Source of the DNA: Bacilli bacterium
Lineage (GTDB): Bacteria > Bacillota_I > Bacilli_A > RFN20 > CAG-826
Assembly: GCA_017551465.1 (NCBI GenBank)
Contig: JAFZLN010000080.1
Location: forward strand, 1-7,169
Reading direction: 5' to 3'
Length of the DNA stretch: 7,169 bases
The notes under the pieces are model-generated. The model was not told the DNA's origin. It saw only the letters and a list, made by a program, of their open reading frames with translations, and ran no database searches. A program made the position numbers and the translations under genes. Shown here piece after piece: positions 5,311-7,169 of the stretch. Every line of letters starts with the position of its first letter. Positions within the stretch are counted from its first letter, which is position 1.

Positions 5311-6414
5311 ATGAAAAAATTAATGTTATTACCATTACTTATCTTGCCTATGATGACCGCTTGTGATTACGCCAAAGTACGAGAAATAAATACTTTAACT
5401 TATGGCACCGTTATGGAAGAAGGTAATAAAGAGGCTATTAAAGAATTAAGCAATTCTGAATTATTAGCTAAAACTAGAGATGAAAACGAAGTTTTCTTAT
5501 TAGCGGTCTATCAAGACCAATATAGCGAGACTTGTAATTGCTGGCTGACTTTTAAAAAGATCATCCAAGATTATTGTTTTAAATATCATCGTTTGGTCTA
5601 TTTGTATAACGCTCATAATCAAAATGAAGAATTAGCCCATCTTAAAATTGAAAAGTTAAACGAAAGCACTCCTTATCTTTATATTTATAATAGCAAAAGG
5701 CTTGTTAAGAAGTTTTCGCATTCCAACAAACAATATAGACGTATTTTTGAAGACACCACCGGTGAAGAAATGAATAGACAAGTTAATCAATACGTTGAAC
5801 GTCCTTATCTATATTTTACCGATGAAGAACATATTCCAGTTGATAAAGGAAATGACGATCAAGTCGTCATGTTTATGCGTCATGGATGTAGTGATTGTAA
5901 GTACGCTTTAGGCAATGTACTTATACCCTACATTAAAGAACATGTTATCGGTAAAGATGTCTATTTATTTGACATGCAAAAATACTACGATTTAGCAAAG
6001 TATCCAGATGCCGAAGAAGAAGATAAAGTTTACTATCAAAATCTTAAAGATAGATTCGGTTTAAGTGAAGCGGAAGGTAATCCTCTTGGCTATCAAGTAG
6101 GCGTTGTTCCAACCATCCAATATCGTAAGGATGGAAAGGCTGTTTCTGCAGCGATCTATTTCAACGATGTAATTGAAAAGAGGGAAGACGGTAGCTACTT
6201 TGTTGCGGATTCGTTCTATTCAGAAGAAAGAAAAGAAGCCTTAAAAGATCAATATACTTTCCCTAATGTTTTAAAAGGTATGACCATTACTGATGGTGTC
6301 ATTGGAGGAAAAAATAATACTTACTATTGGTCCCAAGAGGCCGCAAGTAAGTATCATAAAGCTAACTTTGAAGCATTCTTAGATTGCTATATTAGCGCTG
6401 AAGTGGCTGCTTAA
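5311..6414 (+). CDS. Putative lipoprotein with two tandem thioredoxin-like domains
   Basis: A 367-aa protein; the family is not recognised by name. The start at 5311 gives a lipoprotein signal (MKK, hydrophobic core, lipobox MTAC with Cys18), so it should be anchored outside the membrane. Domain 1 (about 58-137): a hydrophobic strand, then ETCNCW (C75, C77), a helix with C89, and a Pro after STP (P121) leading into strand YLYIY, a thioredoxin-like order with CxC rather than CxxC. Domain 2 (about 183-290): strand VVMFMRHG, CSDC (C193, C196), a helix, and GVVPT with a cis-Pro-type P267. This looks redox-competent for disulfide reduction, isomerisation or electron relay; the substrate is unknown. 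The frame stays open upstream to 5128, but that part is the T-tract array read as Phe/Leu and lacks an SD. Codons resemble the flanking genes. The gene is divergent from potA and overlaps the next gene by 23 nt tail to tail. Confidence 0.8.
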   Translation: MKKLMLLPLLILPMMTACDYAKVREINTLTYGTVMEEGNKEAIKELSNSELLAKTRDENEVFLLAVYQDQYSETCNCWLTFKKIIQDYCFKYHRLVYLYNAHNQNEELAHLKIEKLNESTPYLYIYNSKRLVKKFSHSNKQYRRIFEDTTGEEMNRQVNQYVERPYLYFTDEEHIPVDKGNDDQVVMFMRHGCSDCKYALGNVLIPYIKEHVIGKDVYLFDMQKYYDLAKYPDAEEEDKVYYQNLKDRFGLSEAEGNPLGYQVGVVPTIQYRKDGKAVSAAIYFNDVIEKREDGSYFVADSFYSEERKEALKDQYTFPNVLKGMTITDGVIGGKNNTYYWSQEAASKYHKANFEAFLDCYISAEVAA

Positions 6415-7024
6415 AGATAAGCACACCTTTATAATCTTTATATTCATCTAAATTAAGTTCTTCCTTATCTAAATATTGATAGTTAGGGAAGAGCTTTTTA
6501 AATTCGTCAATCATATTACCATCAGGATAACCACTGTTATTTTCTTTCATATAATAATGCATTGGGATTAAGATTCTTGGATTGATAATATCAGCAATAG
6601 CCTTTAATTCTTTTGGTCCAATGGTAAAGAAACCATTAATTGGGGCTAATAAAACATCGCAGTTTTTAAATGGTTCTAAGGCCTTTTCATCAAGAACACA
6701 ACCAGTGTCACCAAGATGCACCACTTTATAACCTTCAATGTCGAACATATTAATATTGTTTAATCCACGTTTTGCACCACCACAATCATCATGTGGAATA
6801 GTCACAGAAACCGCTTCCACTTGAACGGGATTATTTTTAATACTTACTAATTCACGAGCGTTATGGTCAAAGTGATCGTGCGAACATACGACCGCATCAA
6901 CTGGTTCAACTTTTGGAAATCTAAGGTTTGGAACACTATCGTTTTGGTATGGGTCAATGACCAAAGAATAGTCCTGACTTTTAAGTAAAAAAGAAGCATG
7001 TCCTAAATATACAATTTTGCTCAT
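6392..7024 (-). CDS. Metallo-beta-lactamase-fold hydrolase, UlaG/YtkL (UPF0173) type
   Basis: A 210-aa cytoplasmic protein with no signal peptide. It has the metal-site signature of the metallo-beta-lactamase superfamily (Lactamase_B_3-like group): GHASF (8-12), strand LVIDPY (21-26), HDHFDH (H49, H51, D53, H54), H78 in the IPHDD segment, HLGDTG (H103, D106) and a late PMHYY (H156). These residues normally hold two metal ions, usually Zn or Mn, for hydrolysis of phosphoester or lactone-type bonds. The true substrate of this subgroup is generally unknown, so no specific reaction is claimed. All expected ligands are present and the length is close to the family's usual size. The SD AAGGAG (7031-7036) is 6 nt from the ATG. 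It converges on the lipoprotein gene and probably has its own transcript from the 7025-7154 region; no strong promoter was seen. Confidence 0.9.
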   Translation of the reverse strand: MSKIVYLGHASFLLKSQDYSLVIDPYQNDSVPNLRFPKVEPVDAVVCSHDHFDHNARELVSIKNNPVQVEAVSVTIPHDDCGGAKRGLNNINMFDIEGYKVVHLGDTGCVLDEKALEPFKNCDVLLAPINGFFTIGPKELKAIADIINPRILIPMHYYMKENNSGYPDGNMIDEFKKLFPNYQYLDKEELNLDEYKDYKGVLIFKQPLQR

Positions 7025-7087
7025 GACTAACTCCTTATATAATTCACCAATATTGTAACGTAATTTCTAGAAAAAAGGCATAGGCAG

Positions 7088-7098
7088 ATGCATTGCAT
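7088..7098. promoter_or_regulatory. Short palindrome between divergent genes, possible operator
   Basis: ATGCATTGCAT is a perfect inverted repeat of ATGCA about one central T, flanked by loosely symmetric GCAG and TTCGC. It lies midway between the hydrolase start (7024) and the plus-strand start at 7155, with a run of six A on each side. A repressor site is conceivable, but the site is short and could be chance. Confidence 0.25.
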
Positions 7099-7130
7099 TT
7101 CGCATAAAAAAGGATTACCATAAAATTAAC

Positions 7131-7146
7131 TTGAAAGGAATTTCAA
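7131..7146 (+). promoter_or_regulatory. Small inverted repeat holding the SD of the gene at 7155
   Basis: TTGAAA (7131-7136) and TTTCAA (7141-7146) are complementary around the loop GGAA. The only purine-rich SD-like sequence before the ATG, AAAGGAA (7134-7140), lies in this stem-loop, more than 10 nt from the ATG. The stem is AT-rich and weak. A TAAAAT at 7121-7126 could be a -10 box, but no good -35 box was found. Confidence 0.25.
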
Positions 7147-7154
7147 AACATAAT

Positions 7155-7169
7155 ATGGCAAAAAAGGAA
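7155..7169 (+). CDS. Start of an unidentified plus-strand gene, cut by the window edge
   Basis: ATG is followed by codons for Ala-Lys-Lys-Glu and the window ends. MAKK- is a common beginning for translation-related and other basic proteins in low-GC bacteria, but five residues cannot identify the product. Support for a real start is the change of direction, the intergenic character of 7025-7154, and an upstream AAAGGAA. It is divergent from the hydrolase gene. Confidence 0.4.

Noticed and set aside
6412..6440. Inverted repeat TAAAGAT/ATCTTTA as a bidirectional terminator
   Set aside because: Seven AT-rich pairs over a 15-nt loop with no U-tract on either side, too weak to call.
143..7024. 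Mycoplasma-type code with UGA read as Trp
   Set aside because: Trp codons in the genes are TGG and all main frames have family-typical extents under the standard code.

Overview
The window looks like a chromosomal segment from an AT-rich, low-GC Gram-positive-type bacterium (Bacillota, or a relative near the Mollicutes). The support is strong Shine-Dalgarno (SD) sites, lipobox-type lipoproteins, TAA at every stop checked, and an enlarged spermidine-transport ATPase of the kind I recall from mycoplasmas. Tryptophan is encoded by TGG and no gene needs UGA read as Trp, so the ordinary bacterial code fits. This placement is an inference from gene style, not a database match.

Layout, left to right. 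A tRNA-Cys(GCA) on the minus strand is cut by the left edge (1-61) and has its own promoter just upstream (80-109). Next comes a tightly packed minus-strand operon, potA-potB-potC-potD (4917 down to 143), encoding a complete spermidine/putrescine ABC importer: ATPase, two permeases and a lipid-anchored binding protein. Gaps within the operon run from 2 nt to an 8-nt overlap. No convincing terminator follows potD.

The interval 4918-5310, between potA and the divergent plus-strand gene, is the oddest part. It is extremely T-rich on the plus strand. It holds about a dozen T-tracts spaced near 12 nt, a 16-nt AT palindrome with a competing inverted repeat, a hairpin directly upstream of the potA SD, two candidate operon promoters, and an open minus-strand frame whose reality is uncertain.

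On the plus strand, 5311-6414 encodes a probable lipoprotein with two thioredoxin-like domains (CNC and CSDC motifs). Its promoter lies so close to the ATG that the mRNA is probably leaderless. It converges on, and overlaps by 23 nt, a minus-strand metallo-beta-lactamase-fold hydrolase of the UlaG/YtkL (UPF0173) type (6392-7024). A divergent region of about 130 bp follows, ending with the first five codons of an unidentified plus-strand gene (7155 onward).

Functionally the window is mostly polyamine import plus an extracytoplasmic thiol-type lipoprotein. I found no defence system, CRISPR array, insertion sequence or prophage. The best candidates for something undescribed are the pot operon leader with its 12-nt-period T-tract array, and the tandem-thioredoxin lipoprotein.
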